Assembly: GCA_030068145.1 (NCBI GenBank)
Contig: JAPJBO010000136.1
Location: 124,001-188,000, forward strand
From: Diplonema papillatum
Taxonomy: Eukaryota > Euglenozoa > Diplonemea > Diplonemida > Diplonemidae
Reading direction: 5' to 3'
DNA: 64,000 nt
This document shows, piece by piece, positions 19,442 through 29,260 of the stretch (positions are counted from its first letter, which is position 1; each line of letters opens with the position of its first letter). The notes under the pieces are model-generated. The model was not told the origin of the DNA. It saw only the letters and a program-made list of their open reading frames with translations, and made no database searches. Both the position numbers and the translations under genes were made by a program.

Positions 19442-21028
19442 TCACCAGATGTTGAGGTCCACGTGCACGTTCTCGTACTCGGAGAGCTCCTTGCGCACGA
19501 TGTCGCGCAAACGCGCGGTTTCCCGGGCGAAGGCCAGGAGGAACTCAGCGTCGTTCCGCATGAGCCAGTCCTCGGCGGCCGTCTCGCAGCCGACTTGGCT
19601 GATTTCGTTGAAGAGCGTCGTGGCCTCGAGGGACGGGACCCTGTGCAGCCCGAGCCGCCGCTTCGTGATGGCCTCCGCGTTGTAGTGGATCTCGGCCTTG
19701 AACCGCACTGTGTCGAAGCTGATGACCTGCGTTTTGACGTCATACACCTCGACGACGATGTCGTCCGCATGCAGCTTCTCGATCACCGTCGTCACCCTCT
19801 CGACGGGCAACGTCGCACCGAGAAGCATAGTGCCCGAACGAGACAAGAGCCCGATAGCCACGGCGCTTACTATCGACCCCATGAGTATCGAGGCGCAGAC
19901 CTCGACGATAGCGGATCCCAGCACGTACGTCGCTATCACGCCAGACATGCCCACCAGCACCCCGTAGACGCCGGCCCGGGCTTCGAGGAATGTGGCCTCG
20001 GACATGATGTCCTTCGGCTTGTGCCGGATCGAGCGCTCCTGCATCTCGTTCCGGGCGGTCCTCATCGCGAGACCTTCCATCGCGAGCGAGAGCAGCAGGA
20101 CGCTCCCCGACAGCATCGAGAGATACGGGTCCATCGGCGTCGTGATGCACAGGTCGACCAGCTCAAGCAGCTCGTAGGCCCCCACGCACACGGGGATCAC
20201 GCCGCCCACCAGCAGCAGCCCGACGAACGACCGGTCCGCGCAGATGTGCCGCAGCGGGGCGTAGCCGTACGGGTGGTTGCTGTCGGCCTTCTTCTGCGAC
20301 GACGTGATGCTGTAGTACCTGTAGAGGTAGTTCGACACGTCGGCCAGGGAGTGCATCGCATCCGCGAATAGGGCGAAGGACCCTGTGTACTTCGACGCGA
20401 GGAGCTTCCCGCCGAAGATGACTAGGTTCGAGCGGAGGCCCTGCACGATGCTTTTCTTGCCCTCGACGGTTTCCGACGACGGGTTGGTGTACCAGCGGTC
20501 GGTTCCCGTGAAATTCATGCCGTAGATCCTGCGCGCCGCCTCTTCTCCGGGCCTTCCCTTGAGGAGCAGCGCCTTGTACCGCTCGATCAGTTCTTTCTCC
20601 GTTTTCGTCTCAAGAGCGAGGGTGACGACGTCGGACAGCCAGTATAGCTCGTACGCAGTGGTGTCATCGCGGTATGGGTTCGGCGCCTCGATGGTCTCGA
20701 GTGTCTCCAGCTGCTCCTTCGTGAGGCCGAAGTGGCGCCGGGCGCGGTTGCCTGACACGGTGATGTAATCGGGCTTTCGGAGCTGCGATATGAACTCGTG
20801 CACCTGCTCCTGCTTCGTCATCCCCTTCTGCGGCGACGTGCTCACGTGCTGCACGGGCTTCGCCTGGCTGCCGCACCGCCGCCGCTGCGCGACGCACGCC
20901 CGCCCCCTCCAGCGGCCCGGGGCCAGCAGCAGGCCCCGCCGGGGGCCGCATGAAAAAGCCGTCGCGGCCGCCCGCCGAAGCATCGCGCGCCGGCACTGGT
21001 GCACCCCCCTTCCCGCTGCTGCCGGCAA
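19442..21028 (-). CDS. SLC30A9: SLC30A9 (ZnT9)-like mitochondrial zinc transporter
   Basis: A single 528-codon frame. The first about 60 residues are Arg/Ala-rich without acidic residues, as in a mitochondrial presequence. Residues 71-170 (FGLTKEQLETLETIEAPNPY and on) match the N-terminal domain that is specific to SLC30A9 proteins. A cation-diffusion-facilitator domain follows with TGSFALFADAMHSLAD, including the metal-site His226 and Asp230, then HPYG (252-255). The C-terminal segment VRFKAEIHYNAEAITKRRL and the end RKELSEYENVHVDLNIW match the SLC30A9 tail closely. The family exports Zn2+ from mitochondria. The TM5 site reads LEARAG where animal ZnT9 has LEDTAA, so the second metal site may differ. 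Start: first ATG in frame, in a GC-rich context. Partial duplicates flank it on both sides. Confidence 0.93.
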   Translation of the reverse strand: MPAAAGRGVHQCRRAMLRRAAATAFSCGPRRGLLLAPGRWRGRACVAQRRRCGSQAKPVQHVSTSPQKGMTKQEQVHEFISQLRKPDYITVSGNRARRHFGLTKEQLETLETIEAPNPYRDDTTAYELYWLSDVVTLALETKTEKELIERYKALLLKGRPGEEAARRIYGMNFTGTDRWYTNPSSETVEGKKSIVQGLRSNLVIFGGKLLASKYTGSFALFADAMHSLADVSNYLYRYYSITSSQKKADSNHPYGYAPLRHICADRSFVGLLLVGGVIPVCVGAYELLELVDLCITTPMDPYLSMLSGSVLLLSLAMEGLAMRTARNEMQERSIRHKPKDIMSEATFLEARAGVYGVLVGMSGVIATYVLGSAIVEVCASILMGSIVSAVAIGLLSRSGTMLLGATLPVERVTTVIEKLHADDIVVEVYDVKTQVISFDTVRFKAEIHYNAEAITKRRLGLHRVPSLEATTLFNEISQVGCETAAEDWLMRNDAEFLLAFARETARLRDIVRKELSEYENVHVDLNIW

Positions 21029-21302
21029 ATCGTCGCCACCGCTCCCCCGCTCCCCCCGCCTTTTAGAGTTCTAGTTCGCTTGAGAAAACTTGTGTTGGAC
21101 TGTTTTCTGGTGTTACGAAAATCTAAGTCTCTGATCGACTGCAACTGGTAAAGGTCTAAATCGCCGATATGACATGCCCCAGGATCCTTTTTTTGGTTTG
21201 GGTCTTTTCCGCCCCATTGTTCAGCCTAAACCAATATATTTGGGCAAGATGTGGTTTGGGACCTAGGTGCTAGTCTGGTACCGCTTGGGTCAATTCAGGG
21301 TC

Positions 21303-22001
21303 CAACAAAACTCAGGGCAGGGTGACAACGTCGGGCAACCAGTGCAGTTCGTACGCCGTGGTATCATTGCGGTATGGATGGTCTCGAGCGTCTCCAGCTG
21401 TTCTTTGTGAGGCAGAAGTGGCGCCGGGCAAGCTCTCGCGACAGTGGTGACCAGCGCAGCCGGGATTGTCGGAGAATGGGTGTTCAAGCCACCTGAGCAT
21501 GTTCGCAAACTTCTGCGATGCATGACAGCACGATGCACACGAAGCTCTGGTAGCGATCCTCGACGCGACCAGTACGACGCTGGGGCCGGACGAAACGGGG
21601 ACCCCCTGCCCGGGCTACCAAGCATGCTTGGAGAACGCAACTCAGTACGATGTAGTGCATGTGGACGCTCTCTTCCAACAGTCAGGCGGTACAATGTCTG
21701 CAAATCCCTTGCGGGAGGAAGCTGGAAGATTCTCTCTGCACGAGTTTGTAAATCCGGAGAGAGTATGCGACTGCCTGACACAGTGATAATCGGGCTTTCA
21801 TAGCTGCGAGATGAACACGCGCACCTGCTCCTGCTTCGTCATCCCCTTCTGCGGCGACTTACTCACGTGCTGCACGGGCTTCGCCTGGCTGCCGCGCCGC
21901 CGCCGCTGCCCGACGCACTCCTGCCTCCTCCAGCGGCCTCGCCACCCCCCTTCCCGCTGCCGGGTGCTGCACGGGCTTCGACTGGCTGCCCCACGCACCA
22001 A
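21303..22001 (-). pseudogene. Broken copy of the SLC30A9 5' end
   Basis: The right part (22001-21798) repeats residues about 40-83 of the transporter (GSQAKPVQHVSKSPQKGMTK), then a stop follows SQL. The left part (about 21420-21303) repeats KEQLETLETI and DDTTAYELYWLSDVV with one deletion (IEAPN missing) and frame changes. About 330 bp of unrelated DNA separates them. No membrane domain is present. It is a truncated, interrupted pseudogene. Confidence 0.85.
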
Positions 22002-23064
22002 CGGCAGGTCATTTCCAGGTCTGTTGTTCCAGCCCTTTCTTCAGCCTACACCGATTTCAGGCTTGGTTTCGGGACTTTGGGGATGTTTTAGTGTGAGCAC
22101 TGGCGGTTGGGTGCTGTTTACCGTCGGAAACGAGGGGACGGAGGGACGCGAGTTGTTGTTTGCTTCGTCTACAAAACAGAAAGGAGAACAGAAAATGTGG
22201 AGGGCGAAGTTCGCTGCAGTGCCGGTGCTCGGCCCACGCCTGCCAGTGTAGTTGTTTCTACGATGCTGGGCCCTCGGAAGGTTGGAACTTTGTCGCGGGT
22301 GCGACTTTGTTCAGTGACACGCGGCATGGAACCGTGGATACGTTTCTTCGGAGTGCTTCGTTGAAGTAAGCACAAAAAGTAGGCAAGGTAATCACAAAAC
22401 ACGTACACATCGCATCCAGCACCCAACCTGGTCCTCAACGGGTATCTAGCCTCATCCTGAGGGTACTTTGGATGTACTACACCTACACAACGCTCGGATC
22501 CTGTACGGATACTACCAATCGTATCCCGCACCTTAGGCACTGATGTACCACCTGCTGTGCACGATAGGTGGGTGTGACTCACCACCAGCTGCCGCAGGCG
22601 ACCCTGCAGCTTCTTCATCAAGCGGACGCGTACATTGAACCCAAGGCGTCACGAGGCATACACACGAGAATCTCTGCATGACCTTTCTACCTTTGTTACG
22701 CACCATCAATCTGGCATCACGCAGCAGCAAGGGCGAGAGCAGCGAGACGGGCGAAGAGAGTATTACGTCGGCTGCAACAACTGTGCACTCTACGGAGGCA
22801 GTTCCCTCGTTCACAGTACCCCAACTCCCGGGGTGGGTGTGTACGCACGCCCCCGTCGTTCGTACAGAAGCGACGAAGCGTGGATCGGATGCACAACGGA
22901 GGTGGCGGGAAACGTGTATGAACAACCCGCGCAAATTAATCAAAAAAAAGAAGAACGACTGAGAACGCGACGAATCAGCGACGCATGCATATACAAACAC
23001 GGAGAGGCGGCGAAACTGGCCGCCGTATTGTACAACATTAGTCCGACTTTTTGAGCCCGATGTT
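22002..23064. other. Intergenic, one inverted-dispersed repeat
   Basis: Positions 22655-22765 recur inverted at 26262-26400 (gagaatctctgcatgacctt and a cgagacgggcgaagagag phrase). The minus-strand frame 23000-22533 has no recognisable domain. Otherwise I see nothing. Confidence 0.45.
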
Positions 23065-23506
23065 CACTTTTCGAACTTTTTTAGCTCGACGAGTAGTTCA
23101 GCTGGCACAGAAGAGGGGGGACAAGCTCTCTCGGAGTTGAGTTCGGATGTCAGCTTCGCGACCGTGTTGAGCTGACGGTTCGGGGTTGGGGACCGGGCAG
23201 GGGGAATTGCAAGAACGTGCTTGGAATGGATATGCGCTCAACACCGCACTGGTCCCGTCTGCGCCGTGTTTCGGTCCTTTAAGCCCTACGGACACATCAG
23301 GAGGACCATCATCAGCGCGGAACCTGAGTGTCTGCAGACAGGACAGCGGTGTGAGCCTGGTTGCTCACTTTTCGAGCTTTTTTAGCTCGACGAGTTGTTC
23401 AGCTGGCACAGAAGAGGGGGGACAAGCTCTCCCGGAGTTGAGTTCGGATGTCAGCTTCGCGACCGTGATGGGCTGACGGTTCGGGGCTGGGGATCGGGCA
23501 AGGGGA
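23065..23506. repeat. 140-bp direct repeats flanking a short element
   Basis: The segment cacttttcgaacttttttag to gggcaggggg (23065-23206) recurs at 23367-23506 with few changes. Between them is a copy of the ttgcaagaacgtgcttgg element (about 23207-23366). Compare 4828-4959, where the flanking duplication is 23 bp. Either the element inserts with long duplications, or local duplication followed the insertion. Confidence 0.75.
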
Positions 23507-24070
23507 AGAGGCGGACAGCATTGGCGTCGCTGCCGACGGAGTTTGGAAGGTTCGCGGTGGAGTTGCGGAGGATGGGCGATGCCACGGTCAGGGTGAAGTC
23601 CAAGTAGTCCTCTCGCGGCTTTTCGACGAAGCGGAGATCAGGTCCGTCTCGTTGCAGCTTCTTGCACAGCAGCTTCGCAGCCGGGAGGTGCAGCTTGAAG
23701 AGGTCCAGCTTCATCGTGATCTCCTTCTTCGAATGCTCCCGTTGCACCTTCATCATCTTCAGCTGCTTCTGCGCGCCCGCCCAATGCGGACCGTACCGTT
23801 TGGTAAGCTCTTTAAGGTACACGAGATCTTTCGTGATCTCTTTGATCTGTGGGAGTGGAAAAACTTACCAGAAGAGAAGAGAGGGTACAACAACATACTA
23901 CGCGACGTCGTGATTTTTCAACGAATTCGAGCAAGGACGTGGAGTCAGTGTGTGGAACAATCTCAGCACCTAAACGTGTGGAGCAATCTCGGCGCCTAAA
24001 AGGGTCACACCTCTTCGTCCATGATCAGGTAGTACGAATCGAGCGTCGCGATCGTGCTCATGAGCTCCAT
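23451..24070 (-). CDS. Small two-exon gene, unknown function
   Basis: Exon 1 (24070-24011, 20 codons: MELMSTIATLDSYYLIMDEE) ends at GAG/GTGTGA. Exon 2 (23846-23451) starts after CCCACAG and continues IKEITKDLVYLKELTKRYGP. The join is phase 0 and the product is 151 residues. Residues about 18-95 are highly charged, with Lys and Leu spacing typical of a helical or coiled-coil segment. The last about 15 residues (PQPRTVSPSRSRS) come from the 140-bp repeat, so the present stop may be recent. An in-frame stop lies upstream of the ATG. No family recognised. Further exons are possible. Confidence 0.5.
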
Positions 24071-25634
24071 TCTGTGGCGACTCTTCGCGGGCTGGCGCTG
24101 CGGCTGCCCACGCCGCCGCTCGCAGCCCTTTCCTCTCCCTCCCCGCGGTCCCTAATTATGATGAACCTGTGCCATGTTTACACCTGCGTACTTCATGTGC
24201 GCACCGGTGGCTTCATACTTCAGACACACACCCGTGACTCCATAAGTGCACCTACTCCGTGTTCGCGGCTCCATACGCAAACTGGTGGCTCTATATGTTC
24301 GCCATGCTCACACCTATTACTCCTGTTTTTGACGATTCCGAGCCGAGCCTGTTGAGATTATTCCGATCTTTATAAGTCCCTGTTCTTGACTCTCCTGCGA
24401 ATCTGTTCCTCTAAGCAAACTTGTTTGAGCACCTTCGGTGCGTCTTGGGGGGTCGAGCTGAGGACCTATGGAACAATGGATGTTCCTTACAAGTCGCGCG
24501 CAGTCCCCTTAAGAAGTACGGGTAAGCAGCAAGCCGCCGATGCCAAAAGACACCCCCTACAACGACACGCCCACCTATTCAATGGTCGAGATCTCGTTCG
24601 TTAACGGCATCAACCTGACTAATCACTCCACCAACCAGGAGCGACCACACAATTCATCGAGAGAGAGCTCTCAATCTGTCAATCCTTGAGATCGTCCTGA
24701 CCTAGTAACCTAGTAAAATTCCCCGTGTTGAGTCAAATTAAGCCGCATACTCCACGCCTGGTGGTACTGATTTCATCGATTTCAAGCACCCTGCTTGGGA
24801 GTCGTAACGCCTACGCGGTTCTGGCCCATCTGTCTTGTAATCTGGGTTCAGTTCCGAGTTTGGTTTCCTATCCGAGGCTATCGAGCACTGGTTCGGTTTC
24901 GGGTTGAGGTTCGGTTTCGGGTTCGGTTCTGCCACCATCTCCTCACCAACCGAACCCTTGGGTTCGGGTTCGATTTCGGGTTTGGCTCGCGTGGCCCGTC
25001 GTGGGCGTCAACTCGCGACACGTGATGTCTCCATGTCACTGCCAATGTCAGCGTGGAGCATGGCAGTGCACTCAAACGCCCTTAACTTTATGCGGGTTGC
25101 GCGCATTGCGACTGCTTGGTTTTTATGAACACGTTCTCATGACTTTTGCTCCTGATGTTTAGCCACATGCAATGTGTGGGGAAACAGAACCGACCTTCTG
25201 ATCATGATCGCTTGTCAATTTGCCATACGTCCAGGATTTGGGCTCAGGGTAGTGCGGTCAACGAAAAACAGTGTCGTTCGAACGAACGGATGCGGAAGTT
25301 CCGTTTTCTTCTTGCACGACATTTTCACGCCCGTGGGGGCCCCCGTAGGTCATCTCGCCCGCGCCGCAGAAGTGTCCACCCGTGATAGAAAGGGCGTGAG
25401 ACGCGATTCGCGTTCCTATTTTAATTTTTTTTCCTGAATTCGGAATAAAGAGAAGAAATAAAAGAAAAGGATCGGACTGGAGCGTGGTATCGAACGCAGT
25501 CACGATCTGGTGAAGGAAATGTTCCGAGAGTGGAGAGGAAAGCGAGAGAAGGGCGAGAGAAGGTGAGGGGGCAAAACGAAAGAGGAAGGGGGGTGGGGGG
25601 GACGAGGCCCCCTTTTTCTTAATAGTACAGTTGT

Positions 25635-25998
25635 ACTGAAGGGAACATTTCCGGAGCAACGGGCCAAACGAACTCTCCGAACAGTAGTAATGCTCTGTAC
25701 ACGCGAAGAACAGAAACAGTATACAAGAACGTTGCATGGTTTAAGATACAACAGTGGTGTCACCTGAGGGGGGTAAACATGATAAAGCCGTTAAGCACTA
25801 CGGAACTATTTAGTACATGGACCACATGAATCAGCGTGGACAGCCGCTAAGCAGCGGCTGCCGGCATATCCCGCGACACCTTTTATTTGGAGCTGGTTAC
25901 TATGAATTAGCTACTGTGTGTGACCTTCCTATAAACCTTCCCATAAAACTACGGTCATCAGTTGATGCTATTCGTCCGTTTACTCCGGAAATGTTCGT
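25635..25998. mobile_element. Possible MITE, gaacatttccgga family
   Basis: The left terminus gggaacatttccggagcaac and right terminus tactccggaaatgttc are inverted to each other, about 360 bp apart, and belong to the same family as 4403-4619. The interior is unrelated to it. Confidence 0.5.
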
Positions 25999-26629
25999 TC
26001 ATTTGTTCACTTCTTTCTTTCTTTTTCGTTTCCCTCTCCTCATTTCGGGTTTCGTTCTTCGTTGTTGGTGTCTTGCTTTCCATTAGTTATAATTCAAGTT
26101 GCATCCACCGTATAGCCGTATAAGCCTAGGCTTTTGATTGGCACAGGCACAGGCCTTCAAATCGTTGGTTTGCAGACACACGCGTGCCTGCTGGAAACCG
26201 CTACGATATCGAAGAGAGGTCAAGGCCGGGGTTGGTTCAGGCTACGGATTCTGCCGTACTTCGTAGCACGATAATACTCTCTCCTCGCCCGTCTCGCTGC
26301 TCCGTACTCGCTGCTCTCGTCCTTGCTGCTGCGTGATGCCAGATTGATGCTGCGTAACAAACGTAGGAAGGTCATGCAGAGATTCTCGTGTGTATGCCAC
26401 GAACTTCTTCTTCTTCATTTCTCGGGAGCGACGGGGTGATAACCTTTGTATAATGTTACTTCTCGTCGGAATAGTATTAATCTTCTAAGATCTTCGATCT
26501 TCTACGTCGTATAATACGACAAAAGAAAAAGGACTCGCTACGATATCAAGTGTCGCGCAGCGAATCGTCGACCCCCCGGTGGATTCAACTCAAACGGGCG
26601 GGCACGAGGGCGGCGGGAGGGGGGGGGGG

Positions 26630-26725
26630 GGGGGTTGCAAGAACGTGCTTGGAATGGGTATGTGCTCAACACCGCACTGGTCCCGTCTGCGCCGTGTTTC
26701 GGTCATAAGGCGGACCCATCATCAG
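26630..26725 (+). mobile_element. Copy of the ttgcaagaacgtgc element
   Basis: It begins after a run of 17 or more G with gttgcaagaacgtgcttgg and continues to ccgtgtttcggtc. It is truncated compared with the copies at 23207 and 27680. Confidence 0.65.
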
Positions 26726-27022
26726 GGTGGGGGGGGGGAGGGCTTGAAGGCAGGTATTGGCATAGAATGCGCCGCGAAGCGAATACCCCGGACGCTTGCT
26801 ATCCAACTCCCAATCTTTGATAGCGACGGTGGATTGTGTCAGAGTTAAGAATTGCTTGAAACTCCGGGTTGTTAACAGAAGAACGGAGGATTCGCTTGCA
26901 CGTTTGCGTTCCACATGTTGAGTAGAGGGCGGCGCTTCGGAGGTGACGCCAGGGTTTGCGGGGGGTGGTGATGGTGAAAACCTCCTTGCGCATCAGCGGA
27001 GCTCACCTGCTTTTGTAAGTTT

Positions 27023-27063
27023 CATGTACGCTGCCAACTAATTCTTAGTTGGCAGCGTACATG
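27023..27063. repeat. Perfect 19-bp hairpin
   Basis: catgtacgctgccaactaa (27023-27041) is followed, after ttc, by its exact inverse (27045-27063). It belongs to the dispersed repeat that carries ctcacctgctttggtaagt, but here the arm is present twice in inverted order. Confidence 0.9.
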
Positions 27064-27679
27064 TTGTTAGTCCTAACGCTGCATTCTTAACTGAGCCAAT
27101 TCACCTACTTCCCCTGAAGGCGACCCGAGCTCGATTACGCAGCGATTACACAGATGCAGATTATCGCCAACTCAAAGTACTGAACTCGATTACGTTTTAC
27201 AAGGCTGCATGCAGATTATCGCCACAGACGATTTGCATTCTAACCCAAAACTACAAGGTTCGGGAATGTTTCGACCGGGCAGGGGGTGAAGCAGCTCATT
27301 AACGCAAAAAAGAAGGACGCGCGCCCATTGTGTTCCGCAAGTGGGACATCGATTATCCTCGGCTTGCGGGCACGGTATGGCTTTTCGGAATCAGAAGAAG
27401 AAAAAAGAAGAAGAAAAAAAACAGGAGAGAAGAAAGAGTAAACAATATTGAAAAACGGGAAGTTACGCCATTTTACCACAAGGGGCAGCGCTGCGGAAAA
27501 TGATCCTTCCCCTTCCCCTTCCCCCCACTGGTGGTTGAATCCTCTAGGCAGGGGGTTACACTACCGACAGGAGTTGCTTGAAGTCAGTCTCAAGGTGTTG
27601 CGTTTGTGTTTTTTTCTTGCTTGGGGGCGAACGAGGGACAGCAATACTGGATGTGTGTGAAGGCTCGGGAATGGGGGGG

Positions 27680-27900
27680 GATTGCAAGAACGTGCTTGGA
27701 ATGGGTATGTGCTCAACACCGCACTGGTCCCGTCTGCGCCGTGTTTGGGTCCTTTACGCCACCGACACATGAGGCGGACCATCATCAGCGCGGAACCTGA
27801 GTGTCTGACAGGACAGCGGTGTGAGTCTGATTCGCCCGGCGGCTGTTCGTAGCTTGTCCCAGCCAGGACCACCCGTGCTACTAGAGCACAGGCAAATCCG
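27680..27900 (+). mobile_element. Longest copy of the ttgcaagaacgtgc element
   Basis: It begins after a G run with attgcaagaacgtgcttgg and continues through gaacctgagtgtctg and cggctgttcgtagcttgtc to ccaggaccacccgtgctac. The later segments recur alone at 32887-32985 and 48318-48350, so full-length elements are at least 200 bp and most copies are truncated. Confidence 0.65.
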
Positions 27901-27990
27901 TTACGGGAGAGGCCCTGAGCAATCAGTTTAAGGGAAAGGTTTGGCAGATTCCGGCACAGATACTTTGCGTGTGGGGCTTACGACACCTAC

Positions 27991-28231
27991 CTCCAGAGCC
28001 CGGGAAGCCTCTCAAGCAGGATTGCCTTCAGAGCATGGAACCCCCGACTTTTCTGAAGCTGATGTTGGTCCCACAAGGTCACATCAGCATCAATTTGCCA
28101 GAATCTTTCTTCTACCCACCCCGTTTTGGCATCGTCCCACATGAACGGGATCAGTTCCTTTCTCGCAGGTTCGGCAGCCTTGTCCATAACCCTCATGCAA
28201 GCTGGAACGCACCAACTCGTTCTGCTCGAAC
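27991..28231 (-). CDS. Candidate internal exon, unknown gene
   Basis: An open segment of 241 bp is bounded by TTGCTCTCAG on its 5' side and by a strong donor, GGAG/GTAGGT, on its 3' side. The translation has a natural composition (ELIPFMWDDAKTGWVEERFW and GFHALKAILLERLPGLW). No family recognised and no partner exons identified. It could equally belong to an old mobile element. Confidence 0.35.
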
Positions 28232-28994
28232 CTGAGAGCAAACCCAAGTCAGTGATTTGCTTTTGCTTGGCGGGAGGGGGGGGTCGTTGTCAGTGGACAA
28301 GCGAGCAAAAGCAAATAAGTGATGATTTTGCTTGGTGGGAGGTCGTTGGTAATGGTGCTGGTTTGAGGAATAAGGAGAAGGGAAGACAATTTGCGGTGGT
28401 CTCCGTTGGTCTGGTAGTTTGTGCTGCCGTTCTTTTTACTTGCTTGGCGGGGGGAGTGGCGTTCATCGTGTTTTGAGGGTTTGGTAAGTCGTCTCCGATG
28501 CGAGACAGCATTTGAGTTTGAGAGTTTTTTGAGGTCTTGTCAGGCCGCAAGTGAAGCCTGGCCCTGCCAAAAAAAATTCCGGGGAGCGGGGAATCTTAGT
28601 CTATTTGTTTAGGCAGGGAGAGAGGGTGAAGTTTGTGTCAGGCAAGTAGGTTACTTGCTTGCTCTGAGGGGGAGAAGGTCAGTTGTTTTGCACAGCTCCT
28701 TGATAGCGGTATCAGACCCGGTCTTGCAGCCGGCCCCAGTTTTGACAGAGCTCTGACACGGTGAGTGGTTTTGATTGGCGCTGATGGACACGCAATAAAG
28801 AGTGGTAGCAGTTCGGCTTGAGATTCGATTTACCCTTTGTATGTATATTTCTGTCGAAAAGTCAGAAGGTCAGCTGGAGTTCGGGCGCTGCGCCTTCAGG
28901 GTGACGTCATGAGTAGTCATAAAGTGAAAGTTCGCTTGAGGATACGGGGGTTAGGGTCTGTGCGACCATCGTCGGAAAACTCCTTTTAAGGATT

Positions 28995-29260
28995 CTGGTG
29001 TCCAAGTGCTGTAACTACCGAACACGTGTGAACGGACGTGAGGTGACACAAACACAACAGGGGAAAACAGTCCTGATTGTTTGTGCGTGCCAGGTGATCG
29101 TTTTCCCACTTGTATTTACCCTGTGGAAATTCAGGTAAGGAATTCTGATCAGCCACCAAAACACGCTGTCTACGTCTTTTTAGCCTGCACAATACATTGA
29201 AGGGCAACCCGCAAGATTGTTAGTACTAAAAAACAACACACACGGTGTGGTGCAAGCGAA
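28995..29260 (-). repeat. Composite of two introner-like repeats
   Basis: The outer parts (accgaacacgtg to ggggaaaac, and acggtgtggtg to gcgaagaac) belong to the repeat of antiporter intron 5. The inner part (gtgccaggtgatcg to ttagtactaaa) is the repeat of intron 2. One family has inserted into the other. Confidence 0.6.

Larger units (their letters stand above)
24071..27990. other. Gene-poor repeat region
   Basis: Contents seen: GGTTCG-rich low-complexity DNA (24840-24985); a dispersed repeat at 25157-25266 (also 39229-39300 and, inverted, 44395-44530); inverted-repeat termini gggaacatttccggag/tccggaaatgttc at about 25635 and 25998; copies of the ttgcaagaacgtgc element at 26630-26725 and 27680-27830; and a hairpin at 27023-27063. 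No gene is supported. Confidence 0.5.

Noticed and set aside
18857-20371. 504-codon plus-strand frame
   Set aside because: It is antisense to SLC30A9 and its duplicates. The repeated text in it mirrors the triplicated 3' end.
22533-23000. 155-codon minus frame
   Set aside because: It covers a dispersed repeat that is inverted at 26262-26400. No domain.
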